Assembly: GCA_964631955.1 (NCBI GenBank)
Contig: CAZWBA010000003.1
Span: 62,001-126,000 of the forward strand
Length of the DNA stretch: 64,000 nucleotides
Source: CAMLJR01 sp964631955
Lineage (GTDB): Bacteria; Pseudomonadota; Gammaproteobacteria; Pseudomonadales; CAMLJR01
Direction of reading: 5' to 3'
Part shown: one piece after another, positions 1-9,042 of the stretch
Layout: the number at the start of each line of letters is the position of its first letter
Position numbering within the stretch: the first letter of the stretch is position 1
The notes under the pieces: model-generated
Seen by the model: only the letters and a program-made list of their open reading frames with translations
Told to the model about the DNA's origin: nothing
The model's database searches: none
Translations under genes and position numbers: made by a program

Positions 1-118
1 GCCCCTCGACATTCAGCCCTACCCAGCATCCCGCAGCGATGTAAATGAGCGGCAGCAACTCGTAAAGCCATGCCGGAGTGGTGATGTCGATTGTGTTTCC
101 CACGCGATGGATGGACAT
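1..118 (-). CDS. N-terminus of a membrane protein (runs off the left edge)
   Basis: An open frame read on the minus strand from an ATG at 118-116 runs off the window; about 39 residues are visible. After a short polar start it has a hydrophobic stretch with the core ELLPLIYIAAG, which looks like a first membrane helix. Short helices of this kind open some GGDEF proteins, but nothing of a catalytic domain is visible, so no function is assigned. The nearby ATG at 126-124 is in another frame and hits a stop, which is why 118 is preferred. The gene shares its direction with the operon to its right but is about 200 bases from it. Confidence 0.5.
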   Translation of the reverse strand, partial: MSIHRVGNTIDITTPAWLYELLPLIYIAAGCWVGLNVEG

Positions 119-317
119 GATGTCATTCTCGGTTTTCAGTCCTGAGGAACTCAGTTGAAGCAATAAGCAGACCTGAAACCGAAAATGCTTGCGGACCAAC
201 AGATTGGAAAAAATGACAGCCTTCACGATTTCCCCATCAGGAAAAAAGCCCGACAGTTTTACCGCCTCTGCGACATTTTTTCTGGAAAAACCCGCGTATT
301 TTTTTCAGAACAAATGA

Positions 318-1589
318 TCAGAATTGATAGCGCCGGCGAATCGCATCGAAACGCGTGTGCATCTGCTGAATGCGCTGCGCAGGCCCTGCCTTCGCACTAT
401 CGACTGGAAGATGCCGTGCCAACTCAGCCTGCTTGACGAGTTGCGTGCGAAAGGTGGTCGCCGCGTTACTGAGGAATGCGCGATAGGTGAGATTGCCACT
501 CTCGAAACCCTGCGTATCGAGCCAGTTGTGATAACCGGGATCGTCGTGACAAAGAATCAGACGGATCCTGTTATCGCTATCGACATGCGTGCGGCTCGGC
601 GTATAGCTAACCGGCCGATACAGATAGTCCATGCTATTAAAAAACACACCCATGTTCGTCACCATCCAGAAATCGCTATGGCTATCGAACTCGATGATTA
701 GCGCTTCGTTGGGCGCCAGCTTCCAGCATAAGTGCGCGACCGCACGGCCACGCCGGGTATCCGCATTATCGGCAGCTGAATCGGTAGGGAATTGATTGAC
801 ATTAATCGCGTCGACCATTGGACTGTATCGATACGGATGCTCGGGCCAATCATTCATCACGCCGGTAACAAACCGTCCCGCCCACGCCATCGCATCGATC
901 ATCGTTTGCGGCGTCGGCAATGGTCGTGGCGCATGCATATCGATGCGTTCGATATGTATGCGCGCGGGAATTTCATCCCAGCGATCGAAACCCTGCCGAA
1001 TAAATAATTTTCGGGAACCGCGCGTGGTCGGCAACCAGTTTTTTTTGTGCCCGTTCGTTTTTTTAGGCCCGCCTGCATTCTTAGGCTCAGGCCCGCCGAT
1101 AAACAATTCAAAACTGCCATCGGCTTCGGCATGCAATTGATGCCCGAATAAATTGGCTTCGGGAATATCGCCGAACGGTTCGTGCAAGCTCGGTATATCG
1201 GTGCCCGGCTGCTTTTCGGGGCGAGCGCCCTGCACGGTAAAATTCAAAAAGCGCGCGGTGCCTTTATTGCCGGTAATTTTATAAATCGACTCGCCATCGA
1301 TCCACGCCTGCAAATACACCAGATCCGCCGCATCGCCGCCCAGTTTGCGATCAGGCGCGCAGAACGCGTGCAATGCGGGATATTTAGTGTCTTTGGTCTC
1401 CAGCGCCAAATCGAAAGCCTGCGACAGATTCTGCGTTAAAAACCGCAATGCATCGGCGCGATGCAAGGGTGTTGCGGGATTATGGTCTTTGAATATGCGC
1501 TCACCGGCATCTTGCAGCTGCTGACAAAATTGTCGCCAAGCATCGCGCAGTGCAGCATCATCCCGACCATCGCCAAACGCCATTGTCAT
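318..1589 (-). CDS. DUF1214-type protein, last gene of a four-gene operon
   Basis: A 423-residue soluble protein with no signal peptide. The C-terminal half (about 290-375) looks like the DUF1214 family: a block of aromatic and acidic residues around FDSHSDFWMV (301-310), then DDPGYHNWLDTQGF (349-362) and GNLTYR (365-370). Members are known mainly from actinobacteria and proteobacteria that degrade steroids and other lipids; the reaction is unknown. An ATG two codons in (1583) has the better-spaced GGTGA and may be the true start. It follows the TIM-barrel gene by about 15 bases, in one transcription unit with the sulfotransferase and LLM genes, so I infer a shared metabolic pathway. Family call fairly sure; function unknown. 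Confidence 0.75.
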   Translation of the reverse strand: MTMAFGDGRDDAALRDAWRQFCQQLQDAGERIFKDHNPATPLHRADALRFLTQNLSQAFDLALETKDTKYPALHAFCAPDRKLGGDAADLVYLQAWIDGESIYKITGNKGTARFLNFTVQGARPEKQPGTDIPSLHEPFGDIPEANLFGHQLHAEADGSFELFIGGPEPKNAGGPKKTNGHKKNWLPTTRGSRKLFIRQGFDRWDEIPARIHIERIDMHAPRPLPTPQTMIDAMAWAGRFVTGVMNDWPEHPYRYSPMVDAINVNQFPTDSAADNADTRRGRAVAHLCWKLAPNEALIIEFDSHSDFWMVTNMGVFFNSMDYLYRPVSYTPSRTHVDSDNRIRLILCHDDPGYHNWLDTQGFESGNLTYRAFLSNAATTFRTQLVKQAELARHLPVDSAKAGPAQRIQQMHTRFDAIRRRYQF

Positions 1590-1604
1590 TCACCGTTCAA
1601 AAAA

Positions 1605-2417
1605 TTATGCGGATAATTCATCCAGTATTTTATCAAGGTAATTCGCCGCGCGTTGCGCTGCAGCAAAATGACCCTCGCGATCGATACGTGGACCGATCAA
1701 TTCCAAATCGAAAGCGCCGCGATAACCCACTTCCTGCAACCACGCGATAATCTGCCGCAGCGGTATTACACCATCGCCGGGCACTGCGCGTGCCGGTAAC
1801 GCGCGATCGCCATAGACATAATCGCTCAATTGCACGAGACAACAGCGCGGCAGCGCTCGCTCGAACAATGCGCGCAAGTTCGCCTCGGCCCAGCATGCGA
1901 ATATTTCGATACACACACCGACGTTCGCCATTTCCGCGAGTGTCAATGCATCATTCAATGTGTGTGCGATATGCACATCGGCATACACCGCCGGCGCATT
2001 TTCGATGGCGAGAGTAATGCCAGCGTCTTTCGCCTGCGCGAGACATGGAGCAATCGCTTCGCCAAAATTATTCGCTGCCTGCTCCCAACTTAAATTGCCG
2101 CGCCCACCCGTCATCATATAAATCGAACGCGCGTTAACCCGCTCGGCTTTTTGGATCAATTCAGTGAGGCGCACACGCCCGGCGCGGACCGATTCAGCTA
2201 TCGATAAATCACCGCCAGGCAAAAAAACATGTGCGACGGTTTCAAGCTGAAAATTATTGCGCGTTAGCACATCGCGCAACGCATCGAAATTATTATCGAG
2301 CAATGGCGAGCTCAGGCAGCCGACGCGGCTAACGTGCAGCTCGCGCCAATGATTTTCCAGCTGGGCGAGGCCCGCACCCATAAAGCAGATTTGATTGATG
2401 GACAGACGTTCGTGCAT
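1605..2417 (-). CDS. Sugar phosphate isomerase/epimerase-like TIM-barrel protein
   Basis: A 270-residue protein of the xylose isomerase-like TIM-barrel superfamily (AP endonuclease 2 fold). Landmarks are the strand-5 glutamate in AIEN (E139), the segment LVQLSDY (194-200), the PGDGVIPL turn (213-220) and a late glutamate in FDLELIGPR (236-244). These normally supply metal ligands for isomerases, epimerases or dehydratases acting on sugars and cyclitols. The usual strand-6 Asp-x-x-His element is replaced by CIEIFACW (169-176), so metal binding may differ. It starts 5 bases after the sulfotransferase stop and is probably translated from the same message. The substrate cannot be read from the sequence. 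Confidence 0.75.
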   Translation of the reverse strand: MHERLSINQICFMGAGLAQLENHWRELHVSRVGCLSSPLLDNNFDALRDVLTRNNFQLETVAHVFLPGGDLSIAESVRAGRVRLTELIQKAERVNARSIYMMTGGRGNLSWEQAANNFGEAIAPCLAQAKDAGITLAIENAPAVYADVHIAHTLNDALTLAEMANVGVCIEIFACWAEANLRALFERALPRCCLVQLSDYVYGDRALPARAVPGDGVIPLRQIIAWLQEVGYRGAFDLELIGPRIDREGHFAAAQRAANYLDKILDELSA

Positions 2418-2422
2418 GGTTA

Positions 2423-3610
2423 TTATCCGCGCTGCTCGATATCGAGGCCGAAACGTTTGCGATACGGTTCGAACTCCGCGTGCAATGCTTCGATATCCTC
2501 ACCGATGATATCGGTCGAGTATTTGAATTTACCGTAGCGATCGCCTTTGTTATTGCGCAGATAATCGCGCATTGCATGTTCTGTTTCTGGTCTGAACGGC
2601 ACTCCTGCAAACTCATAGTAGCCGCGAATCGTGCCGACGGGATCGGCGACGAAATCGGGATAGCGCACGTGATGAATGCGCGCATCGTCGACGAGTGGAT
2701 TGTTCATCGTTGCCCTGAAACTGGCGCGCGCCATATCGAGCTGCAATTTCGCCTGCGCCTTCCAGTCGACATGGCCCGATAACCCGCCGACCAGTTCGCC
2801 GGTCAACACGATGCGCGACGCGATGGTTTGCACGGGATCGCGATGCGTCCAGATAATGCGGGCATCGGGATATGTCTCGAATAATTCCTTCAATCGAAAA
2901 CTGTGGAAACCTTTCAGCACCCAATATTTTTTTTCGCGCCCACCCATTCTCGACAAATCAGCCTGGCAGTGCTGCAACATCATCTTGTGAATACGGTATT
3001 GCGCACGCGCATCGGTCGGCAGCCCGCCCACCACCATCCCCATCGGCACACGCCACCACGCGGTCGGTGTCATCACGCGAAAATCAAAAGCCCAGGTGCG
3101 CTCGCATTCGGGCAAGCCATTGCCGAGCATGTCGTTGTAGGGATGACTGATCAGCCAGAACGGCAGCCGCTGCAAAATTTCGCGCCAATCGTTATCGGCG
3201 CGCACGCGACGTGGATCGTCCGGCGCAGCCATACCCGATGGCGGCGACGGATACATCACTTCCCAGAAACGCAGTGCGCGTGCATGCGGATCGACCGCTA
3301 ACAATGCGTGCAATAACGTCGTGCCCGCGCGCGGTTCGCCCGTTGCGAATAATGGCCGTTCGATTTTTTCCTTTTCGAGATCGTAGCGTTTGTGATCATC
3401 GAAAAACTGCAATCGCGAAGTGAGCAACCAATGACAAACATCGGCGGCTTTTTGCTGGCCTACTGCATCCATATCGGCATTTCGCAATAACTCAACAGCC
3501 ATGCTAAAACGCTCAGGCAGGGTGTCATCGCCCCAATCGGAAAAACCCGTTACCGCCTGCGCGGCATTCAACAATTTATCGGCGTTCAGGATATCGCTAT
3601 CTGCATTCAT
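2423..3610 (-). CDS. Sulfotransferase family protein (PAPS-dependent)
   Basis: A 395-residue cytoplasmic protein. The 5'-phosphosulfate-binding loop is visible as GEPRAGTT (91-98), a variant of the family's P-loop-like motif. The second co-substrate region is represented by WVLKGFHSF (230-238) and IIWTHRDPVQ (252-261), where THRDP is typical of family members that resemble aryl, steroid and lipid sulfotransferases. It should move sulfate from PAPS to a hydroxyl of an unknown small molecule. It sits between an LLM oxidoreductase and a TIM-barrel gene with short gaps (26 and 5 bases). The same genome segment carries a sulfate import operon at the right end, but no direct link is shown. Confidence 0.85.
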   Translation of the reverse strand: MNADSDILNADKLLNAAQAVTGFSDWGDDTLPERFSMAVELLRNADMDAVGQQKAADVCHWLLTSRLQFFDDHKRYDLEKEKIERPLFATGEPRAGTTLLHALLAVDPHARALRFWEVMYPSPPSGMAAPDDPRRVRADNDWREILQRLPFWLISHPYNDMLGNGLPECERTWAFDFRVMTPTAWWRVPMGMVVGGLPTDARAQYRIHKMMLQHCQADLSRMGGREKKYWVLKGFHSFRLKELFETYPDARIIWTHRDPVQTIASRIVLTGELVGGLSGHVDWKAQAKLQLDMARASFRATMNNPLVDDARIHHVRYPDFVADPVGTIRGYYEFAGVPFRPETEHAMRDYLRNNKGDRYGKFKYSTDIIGEDIEALHAEFEPYRKRFGLDIEQRG

Positions 3611-3636
3611 TTTTATTTATCCACAGCTGGCAATCT

Positions 3637-4758
3637 TCATTGGTTAACGAGACGCAATAATTCATCTTCCGCTTCACGCACTTTTTGCGCGGAGCTTGCC
3701 GAATACTTCAAACCCGCCATGCCGCTGTAATCGAGAATCTTTGGTACGCGCAAACCGGCATCGACAAAGCTCTTCACGATACCCGCCACCTGTTTGGGCG
3801 TGCCGTGCGGCGTCACCGCGAGAATCATTTCAGGCCGCGTTTTTTCCAGCATCGCCAAAATGCGCTCGCGATTGAGAATGGCGGGATTGATATCCTGGTA
3901 ACCGCGCCAGTTTTCGCCGAGTGGATGTTCGAAGCCATGCGCTTTGAGAATGTCGGCCGAAATCTGCATGATCAGCGCCCTCACGAGTGGCGCGCTGGCA
4001 ATTTCCGCCAACTCCGCCTCATCGTTGCCAATCAGACAGGTTTGAATAAAAGCCGGTACGATCGCGAAAGGATCGCGGCCCGCACGCTCGGCGGAATCGC
4101 GTACCACTTTTAATTTCGCTGCATATTCCTCCGGGGAATACGCACCTGCCGGCCACCAGCCATCGGCGAAACGCCCGGTAATTTCCAGCATGCGCGGACC
4201 GCTCGCACCGATCCAGATTTTTGGAAATTGTTTTTCGAACGGTTCGGTGTCGAGACGCGCGTGATGCAGCTGATAAAACTGCCCGTCGAAATCGACCGGG
4301 CCTTCGCTTTCCCACAATAATTTCATCACGGTAAGCGCTTCTTCGAAACGACCGACCGGCCTGGAGAAATCGAAACCATACGGCACGGTGTTTTCGGTTT
4401 CGCCGCTACCGAGGCCGAGAATGAATCGTCCGCGCGAAAGATGACTGAGCGTCAGCGCGCTTTGTGCCAGTAACGAAGGATGACGCCGCACGGTATCGAC
4501 CACACTGGTGATGATCGGCACGCGTTTCGTCAATACCGCAGCGGCACCGGCGACCGCCATCGCGTCGAGATGACGATGCGGCGATGGCGATATCGTCGCG
4601 AGGTCGGTGAACTCCGGCGTCCAGATCGCATCGGGCCAGAAACTCACCATATGATCGGGCAGCCAGATCGAGTGATAACGCCCGCTATCGAGCGCTTCGA
4701 TCTGATCCAGGCCCAGCGGCAGCGTGGTACGCAGAAAGGCGGCGGGTTGAACCTTCAT
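3637..4758 (-). CDS. LLM-class flavin-dependent oxidoreductase, first gene of the operon
   Basis: A 373-residue bacterial luciferase-like (LLM) protein. Family marks are the early WLPDH (32-36), RRHP (91-94), and the flavin-phosphate loop GLGSGETEN (115-123), followed by the substrate region WESEGPVDF and IWIGASGP. The pattern resembles the F420- or FMN-dependent MER-like branch rather than the two-component alkanal monooxygenases. A GGAG sits 7 bases before the ATG at 4758, and the 140-base gap to rep presumably holds the operon promoter. It begins the LLM, sulfotransferase, TIM-barrel, DUF1214 unit. Whether F420 or FMN is used cannot be told here; no F420 biosynthesis gene is in the window. 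Confidence 0.85.
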   Translation of the reverse strand: MKVQPAAFLRTTLPLGLDQIEALDSGRYHSIWLPDHMVSFWPDAIWTPEFTDLATISPSPHRHLDAMAVAGAAAVLTKRVPIITSVVDTVRRHPSLLAQSALTLSHLSRGRFILGLGSGETENTVPYGFDFSRPVGRFEEALTVMKLLWESEGPVDFDGQFYQLHHARLDTEPFEKQFPKIWIGASGPRMLEITGRFADGWWPAGAYSPEEYAAKLKVVRDSAERAGRDPFAIVPAFIQTCLIGNDEAELAEIASAPLVRALIMQISADILKAHGFEHPLGENWRGYQDINPAILNRERILAMLEKTRPEMILAVTPHGTPKQVAGIVKSFVDAGLRVPKILDYSGMAGLKYSASSAQKVREAEDELLRLVNQ

Positions 4759-4898
4759 CGTTTTCTCCGGTTTTTATTATTGCTCGTCGATGATGAACGA
4801 AAAGCAGCGGATGCGGGAAACGATTATGGCACTGCCTGGCGGGCGAGCAGCATTAAAAAAAGTTAAACCGCCGCAAGCCACGCGCGGCGAAAACTGCA

Positions 4899-6953
4899 TC
4901 AATCAAATAAATTGCGCAGACCGGCCAGCGTTTCGCGTGCACGCGTCCGGGTCTGCTCGGGATCGGGCGCGTCGCGGCCTTCCCAGACAATATCCTCGCC
5001 GGGTAATTCCGCGAGAAAGCGGCTCGGCTCGCAATGCTGCATCTCGCCGAACTGCTTTCGCTTCGCACATAGTGTCAGCGTTAGATTGCGTTGTGCCCGC
5101 GTGATACCCACGTAGCAGAGTCGACGCTCTTCTTCGATAGTATCGCTGTCGATGCTGTTGCGATGCGGCAATAAATCTTCTTCCATGCCGATGATATAAA
5201 CGTAGGGGAATTCGAGCCCCTTCGCCGCATGCAGCGTCATGAGCTGCGCGCGATCGTCGCTCTCTTCTTCATCCCGCTGGCGCTCGAGCAGATCGCGCAA
5301 CACCAGTTTCGTGATCGCGGCTTCGATACCGTTATCGTCGCCGCCGCCATCACCGCCGGTGTCGCCGATTTCGCGCTCGTTTTCTTCATCGGCGCGCTGC
5401 AGCGATTTTTCCAGGCTGCCGACCAATGTCATGACATTGTTCATGCGCCGCTCGGCGACGGTGGGACTTGAACTGTTCTGCTGCAACCAGTCTTCGTAAT
5501 CGATATCGCGCAGCATGCCATTGATCGCATCGATTGCATCGTTGCCCTGCATGGCGCGACGCGTGGTCCACAGCCAATCGACAAATTCGCGCAGCCGTGA
5601 CAGCGCAGCCTCAGGCAAATGGCTTTGCAAACCGATTTCCTCGCACGCTGCATGCATGCTGATGCCGCGTTCGGTGGCGTATGTGCCGAGGCCCTCGAGC
5701 GTCGATGCGCCGATTTTGCGGCGCGGCACATTGACGATACGCAGAAACGCATTGTCGTCGTCGGGATTAATCAACAGCCGTAGATAGGCCATCACGTCCT
5801 TGATTTCGTTGCGCGCGAAGAACGAAGTGCCGCCGCTAATTTTGTAAGGCACCTGAAATTCCTGCAGCTTCAGCTCTAACAGTCGCGCCTGGTGATTGCC
5901 GCGATACAGAATCGCATAGTCGCCAAAGCGGGTGCGATGGCGCAGCTTGTGATCGAGAATTTCACTGGCCACACGCTCGCACTCCACGTCTTCGCTCGCG
6001 CAGCGAATGATGCGAATGGGATCGCCCGGGCCGAATTCGCTCCACAACGATTTTTCAAATACGTGCGCGTTGTTGGCAATAACCGTGTTAGCGGCGCGCA
6101 GGATGCGGCCGGTCGAACGGTAATTCTGTTCGAGTTTGACGACTTTCAAGTGTGGGTAATCGGTTTGCAACTGCGCTAGATTTTCCGGGCGGGCGCCGCG
6201 CCACGCGTAAATCGACTGATCGTCATCGCCAACCACGGTCAACCCCTGGCGATTGCCGACTAACAGTTTCACTAATTGGTACTGCGCGCCATTGGTGTCC
6301 TGGTACTCGTCGACCAGCAAATAACGAATGCGCGAGCGCCAGCGTTCGAGCACTTCGGCGTTGCTGGCGAATAATTCAGCGGGGCGTAAAATCAGGTCGT
6401 CGAAATCGACGGCGTTATACGCTTTCAATGCGCGCTGGTAGCGGATATATGCCTGCGCGCACAACATATCCGCCGGACCTTGCGAGAGCGCCACAGCTTG
6501 TTCGGGAGTAACCAGATCGTTTTTCCACGCGGAAATTTTTTGCTGGACGACACCGGCCTGATCCGAATCGCCACCATGCTCTGCGACCAAAATATCGCGA
6601 ATCAAACCCATCGCATCCTCGGAATCGAAAATCGAAAAACCCGACTTGAAACCGAGCGTACGGTGTTCCCTGCGCAAAATCGTTAGACCGAGCGTGTGAA
6701 ACGTCGAAACCATCAACCCCTTCGCGGCGGGGCCACTAACGAGTTTACTAATGCGCTCGCGCATTTCGCGCGCGGCCTTGTTGGTAAACGTAACGGCGGC
6801 GATATGACGCGCTTCGATGCCGCATTCTTCAATGAGATAGGCGATCTTGCGCGTGATCACGCTGGTCTTGCCGCTGCCCGCGCCGGCAAGCACCAGCAGG
6901 GGCCCGTCGATGTAGCGGACGGCTTCGCGTTGGCGGGGATTCAGACTGGTCAA
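4899..6953 (-). CDS. rep: ATP-dependent DNA helicase Rep (UvrD/PcrA superfamily 1A)
   Basis: A 684-residue 3'-to-5' DNA helicase, close in length to E. coli Rep (about 673). Motifs in order: MTSLNPRQREAV start, Walker A GAGSGKT (24-30), motif Ia AVTFTNKAA (53-61), DEYQDT (215-220), GDDDQSIYAWRGA (242-254), then LHAAKGLEFPYV and YVGITRAQRNL near the C-terminus. Rep helps replication forks through bound protein and restarts stalled forks. MTSLNP, rather than the UvrD-type start, and the absence of a long C-terminal tail favour Rep over UvrD. The gene is alone on its strand, with a likely extended -10 promoter at 7032-7040. Confidence 0.93.
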   Translation of the reverse strand: MTSLNPRQREAVRYIDGPLLVLAGAGSGKTSVITRKIAYLIEECGIEARHIAAVTFTNKAAREMRERISKLVSGPAAKGLMVSTFHTLGLTILRREHRTLGFKSGFSIFDSEDAMGLIRDILVAEHGGDSDQAGVVQQKISAWKNDLVTPEQAVALSQGPADMLCAQAYIRYQRALKAYNAVDFDDLILRPAELFASNAEVLERWRSRIRYLLVDEYQDTNGAQYQLVKLLVGNRQGLTVVGDDDQSIYAWRGARPENLAQLQTDYPHLKVVKLEQNYRSTGRILRAANTVIANNAHVFEKSLWSEFGPGDPIRIIRCASEDVECERVASEILDHKLRHRTRFGDYAILYRGNHQARLLELKLQEFQVPYKISGGTSFFARNEIKDVMAYLRLLINPDDDNAFLRIVNVPRRKIGASTLEGLGTYATERGISMHAACEEIGLQSHLPEAALSRLREFVDWLWTTRRAMQGNDAIDAINGMLRDIDYEDWLQQNSSSPTVAERRMNNVMTLVGSLEKSLQRADEENEREIGDTGGDGGGDDNGIEAAITKLVLRDLLERQRDEEESDDRAQLMTLHAAKGLEFPYVYIIGMEEDLLPHRNSIDSDTIEEERRLCYVGITRAQRNLTLTLCAKRKQFGEMQHCEPSRFLAELPGEDIVWEGRDAPDPEQTRTRARETLAGLRNLFD

Positions 6954-7031
6954 AGCGCTAACTCATGCCGGCAAAAAGAGACAAACCCGACGCGGACAGA
7001 AAGATCCGAGGCGTCTTCGAATCGGGCCGGC

Positions 7032-7059
7032 ATTCTAGCACCGCCACCCCAAATCCCAA
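7032..7059 (-). promoter_or_regulatory. Predicted sigma-70 promoter of rep (extended -10)
   Basis: On the minus strand the sequence reads TTGGGA (7059-7054), a 16-base spacer, then TGC TAGAAT (7040-7032), an extended -10 element. It lies about 80 bases before the rep start codon. The same TGCTAGAATGC core recurs before rapA, and TAGAATGC also before deaD, which raises confidence. Confidence 0.55.
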
Positions 7060-7212
7060 GCCGGACATTATTTTTTCGTAAATATCTAGAAACTGATTCA
7101 AATTTTGTTTATAAAGTCATGAAATATTTTAAAAAATAGAATCATGACTACTTGGGTGGATGTCCGGCGGTGGACCGATAAACCCACGCCGCACACAAAG
7201 GCTATCAGCGAC

Positions 7213-8916
7213 ATGTCCGAACCGGCGGTGCGCATTCTTCTGGTGAATGAAGAGCCAGCAGAATATATGCACGTTGCGCATGTTGCGGCCGCCATACGAC
7301 GCGATCATCTCGTCAGCTGGTGCGACCGGCCCGAGAGCGCGCTCGCCACCATGCTCTCCAGCGAATACGACGTCATCCTGCTCGACTGTCAGCGCCGCCC
7401 GCAACAAGCCCGCGAACTGCTCAGAGCTGCCATTCTCAACGAATGTACCGCTCCGATCATCGTCATGACCGATGTGCTGGACTGCGAGCTCGATCGAGAC
7501 GCACTGAGCGATGGCGCCTCGGATTATCTGCTCAAAAGCGAACTCGATGCCGCACAGCTTGAGCGCGGCATCCGCCACGCCTTGCAGCGCAGAAAAAATG
7601 AATTGCAACTCATGCATCGCGCGCGTTTCGATGCCCTGACCGATCTGCCAAATCGTCACATGTTTCGCGAGCATCTCGAAAACGCTGTCGTGCGCACTCA
7701 GCGCGACAGCGGCCGCTTCGCATTGCTGCATATCGATCTGGATGGTTTTCGCCGCGTCAACGAATCGTTCGGACACAGTGTCGGCGATGAGCTGATTGCG
7801 CTGGCCGCACAGCGACTCATTCAGTGTGTGCGCAAAACCGATAGTCTTGCGCGCATCGGCGCCGATGAATTCACCGTACTGATCGAGGATGTGCGGCATA
7901 TTCCCGATGTCATCGCCGTCGCCGAAAAAATTATCACGGCAATGGCCCAGCCCTATCAGATCGGCGATACGCCACTCGTTCTCAGCACCAGTATCGGCAT
8001 TGCGGTGTTCCCCGAAGCCGGCTTTCATGTCGATGCATTGCTTCGCAACGCCGAACTCGCGCGCCAGCAGGCGAAACAAATGCGCGGCTGTCATTATCAT
8101 TTTTATACCGAGCAGATGAATCTCGAAGCGCGCAATCAGATGCATCTCGAAACTGAAATGCGCCGTGCGCTGCGCCGCAACGAATTCGAACTGTATTATC
8201 AGCCGCGCGTCGAACTCGAAAGCGGGCAACTGGTCGGCGTCGAATGCCTGATTCGCTGGCGACATCCGCAACGGGGCCTGCTCGCGCCGAGCGATTTCGT
8301 ACCACTCGCCGAAGAAACCGGGCTGATCGTGCCGATCGGTTACTGGACGATTCAGCAGGCCTGCCGCGATATGCGCGAATTGCAGCGCCACTGCGGCCGC
8401 AGCATCGATCTCGCGATCAATATTTCAGTAAAGCAGCTACAGGATGAAAAATTCGCCGAGACTGCAGCGCGCATCCTCACCGAGAGCGGGCTCGATTTGC
8501 ATCGCATCGAATTCGAACTCACTGAAACCGCCATTCTGATGAATGCCGAGCAAACCTATCACAGCATGATGGCGCTCTCGCAGCTCGGCGTATCGTTTTC
8601 ACTCGACGATTTCGGCACCGGCTATTCATCGTTCGCGCATATGCAGCGACTGCCGATTTCCGCGCTGAAAATCGATCGCAGCTTCGTGCGCAATCTGCCC
8701 GGCGATAATGACGACGCGATTATCGTCAAGGCGATCATCAATCTCGCGCACAGCCTGCAGCTCAGCGTCATCGCCGAAGGTGTCGAAACTATCGAGCAGG
8801 TTCAATTCCTCTGGCAGAACCATTGCGATCAGGTGCAGGGATATTATTTTGCGCCCGCCATCGAAGCGTCGCAGATCGAAATGCTTCTTCAGGAGAAGCT
8901 GCTCGCCTCCATGTAA
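7213..8916 (+). CDS. Response regulator with GGDEF and EAL domains (variant GADEF / ECL)
   Basis: A 567-residue c-di-GMP signalling protein: receiver domain (about 6-120, phospho-acceptor D58 in VILLDC), GGDEF domain (about 137-295) and EAL domain (about 312-560). The cyclase signature reads GADEF (216-220) and its I-site RKTD (207-210) is kept, so the domain may bind c-di-GMP or GTP without making product. In the phosphodiesterase domain EAL reads ECL (344-346), but the catalytic glutamate, NIS, DDFGTGYSS (465-473), KIDRS and EGVET (522-526) are intact, so hydrolysis is plausible. An in-frame ATG at 7144 adds 23 residues unlike any receiver and has no ribosome site; 7213 is preferred. No partner kinase is adjacent. 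Confidence 0.88.
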   Translation: MSEPAVRILLVNEEPAEYMHVAHVAAAIRRDHLVSWCDRPESALATMLSSEYDVILLDCQRRPQQARELLRAAILNECTAPIIVMTDVLDCELDRDALSDGASDYLLKSELDAAQLERGIRHALQRRKNELQLMHRARFDALTDLPNRHMFREHLENAVVRTQRDSGRFALLHIDLDGFRRVNESFGHSVGDELIALAAQRLIQCVRKTDSLARIGADEFTVLIEDVRHIPDVIAVAEKIITAMAQPYQIGDTPLVLSTSIGIAVFPEAGFHVDALLRNAELARQQAKQMRGCHYHFYTEQMNLEARNQMHLETEMRRALRRNEFELYYQPRVELESGQLVGVECLIRWRHPQRGLLAPSDFVPLAEETGLIVPIGYWTIQQACRDMRELQRHCGRSIDLAINISVKQLQDEKFAETAARILTESGLDLHRIEFELTETAILMNAEQTYHSMMALSQLGVSFSLDDFGTGYSSFAHMQRLPISALKIDRSFVRNLPGDNDDAIIVKAIINLAHSLQLSVIAEGVETIEQVQFLWQNHCDQVQGYYFAPAIEASQIEMLLQEKLLASM

Positions 8917-9042
8917 ACACGGCACGCATAAACTCCTCTGCGCCACCAAATCCTTCACACTTCCGGCGAATGTGCATCCCGCTCGCTGCTGCTCTGCTAG
9001 TCTGATGGTTGCTCTGGAAAAAAATCGACCGGGAAATCATTT

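Noticed and set aside
7129..8391. A 420-codon minus-strand frame
   Set aside because: It lies opposite the REC-GGDEF-EAL gene, whose domains are unmistakable; it has no recognisable domain and the long frame comes from codon bias.
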